DNA from: Oscillospiraceae bacterium | Lineage (GTDB): Bacteria; Bacillota; Clostridia; Oscillospirales; Ruminococcaceae | Length of the DNA stretch: 5,200 nucleotides | Assembly: GCA_029098085.1 (NCBI GenBank) | Contig: JAQXNQ010000142.1 | Span: 1 to 5,200 of the forward strand | Direction: 5' to 3' | Shown: positions 4,540-5,200 of the stretch, in pieces | Layout: every line of letters starts with the position of its first letter | Numbering within the stretch: the stretch's first letter is position 1 | The notes under the pieces: generated by a model | Seen by the model: only the letters and a program-made list of their open reading frames with translations | Told to the model about the DNA's origin: nothing | Databases searched by the model: none | Program-made: the position numbers and the translations under genes

Positions 4540-5200
4540 AAGCTGCCTCCTTTGTCGGCGGTCCGGATGTGATAGAGCATAATGTCCTCCATGGTGGCGG
4601 GATCGGCGGCAAAGCCTGCCGGGATCCGATCCCGCCGGGCCAGGGCTTCAGCACCGAAGGGGTTTTCCCGCAGTCCAACCAGAGCGGAGGGCTCCAGCTC
4701 CCGCAGCTGCTCCATGCTGCCCCGGACGATGCACCACCGCTCCAGCAGCTCATCCTTGGGCTCCGAGAGCAGCACCTTGCCCCGGTGAAGGAAAGTCACA
4801 TAGTCGCAGATCTTTTCCAGATCCGAGAGAATGTGGGAGGAGATGAGGATGGAGTGGGTTTCGTCCTGGACAAAATCCCGGAAAACATCCAGAATTTCAT
4901 CCCGCACCACCGGATCCAGTCCGCTGGTGGCTTCGTCCAGAATCAGCAGACGGCTGTCGTGAGACAGAGCCGCCGCAATGGACCGCTTCATCTTCATGCC
5001 CCGGGAATAGTCCTTGATCGCCTTGTCGGCGGGCAGGGAAAAAGCCTTCAGGTACCGGTTGTAGGCGTCGCTGTCCCAGGTTTTATAGATTCGCCGGAGA
5101 AACCGGTCGCCGTCTCTGGCGGAAAGGCTTTCAGGAAAGCAGCTTTCATCCATGACAACGCCCAGCTGCTCCCGGGCGGTTTTGCTGAGATTCTGGCTGT
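4536..5200 (-). CDS. ABC transporter ATP-binding protein, 5' part outside the window
   Basis: The reading frame stays open to the right edge. About 220 residues are visible, and the N-terminal portion with Walker A is missing. Counting from the Met codon at 5151-5153 (internal, not the true start), the ABC signature appears as YSRGMKMK at residues 49-56 in place of LSGGQ. Walker B is LLILDE (69-74), followed by the D-loop SGLDP (77-81) and the switch histidine in SSH (His107). The Q-loop region reads LGVVMDESCF, without the usual glutamine. This pattern fits ATPases paired with small ABC-2 permeases (YtrB-like). The protein energises the permease encoded immediately downstream, with which it overlaps by four bases. 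The C-terminal extension beyond about residue 140 is variable and probably regulatory or structural. Such proteins are usually 280-300 residues, so roughly 60-80 lie beyond the edge. Confidence 0.92.
   Translation of the reverse strand, partial: SQNLSKTAREQLGVVMDESCFPESLSARDGDRFLRRIYKTWDSDAYNRYLKAFSLPADKAIKDYSRGMKMKRSIAAALSHDSRLLILDEATSGLDPVVRDEILDVFRDFVQDETHSILISSHILSDLEKICDYVTFLHRGKVLLSEPKDELLERWCIVRGSMEQLRELEPSALVGLRENPFGAEALARRDRIPAGFAADPATMEDIMLYHIRTADKGGSL

Overview
The window looks like chromosomal DNA from a fairly GC-rich member of the Clostridia. Supporting signs are strong AGGAGG-type ribosome binding sites, TATAAT promoters with an extended TGTG/TGC -10, heavy use of GCG/CTG/GCC-type codons, and a tRNA-Ala with a CGC anticodon. 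The style of the GC-rich intergenic hairpin modules suggests Oscillospiraceae (Faecalibacterium, Gemmiger or Subdoligranulum-like). That placement is inference from memory, not a database result.

Layout, left to right. Positions 1-76 hold a complete tRNA-Ala(CGC) on the minus strand, with its own promoter (107-135) and a 10-bp inverted repeat just upstream of the mature 5' end. Positions 167-1480 (minus) encode a 12-helix major facilitator transporter. Positions 1481-1709 form a divergent promoter region serving that transporter and, on the plus strand at 1710-2357, a NeuD/PglD-type acyltransferase. Positions 2358-2884 lack a credible gene and are the most unusual part. A block of about 490 bp is bounded by two 37-bp near-identical hairpins, has inverted terminal sequences, and contains a series of perfect GC-rich hairpins. 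Positions 2885-3853 (minus) encode glutamyl-Q tRNA(Asp) synthetase (GluQRS) with a good promoter. Positions 3925-5200 (minus) carry an ABC-2 permease and the C-terminal part of its ATPase partner, whose ORFs overlap by four bases (ATGA).

How the genes relate. The ABC pair is one translationally coupled unit running in from beyond the right edge. GluQRS lies downstream of it but has its own TTTACA-17-TATAAT promoter. The acyltransferase and GluQRS converge on the hairpin-bounded block, so transcripts from both must stop in or beyond it. The outer U-rich tracts are placed so that each hairpin would terminate transcription leaving the block. The MFS gene and tRNA are co-oriented, but the tRNA has its own promoter.

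No defence system, CRISPR array, integrase or transposase is visible. The best candidate for something undescribed is the block at 2391-2879, either a non-autonomous mobile repeat (MITE-like) inserted at a bidirectional terminator or a large structured RNA whose ends pair.
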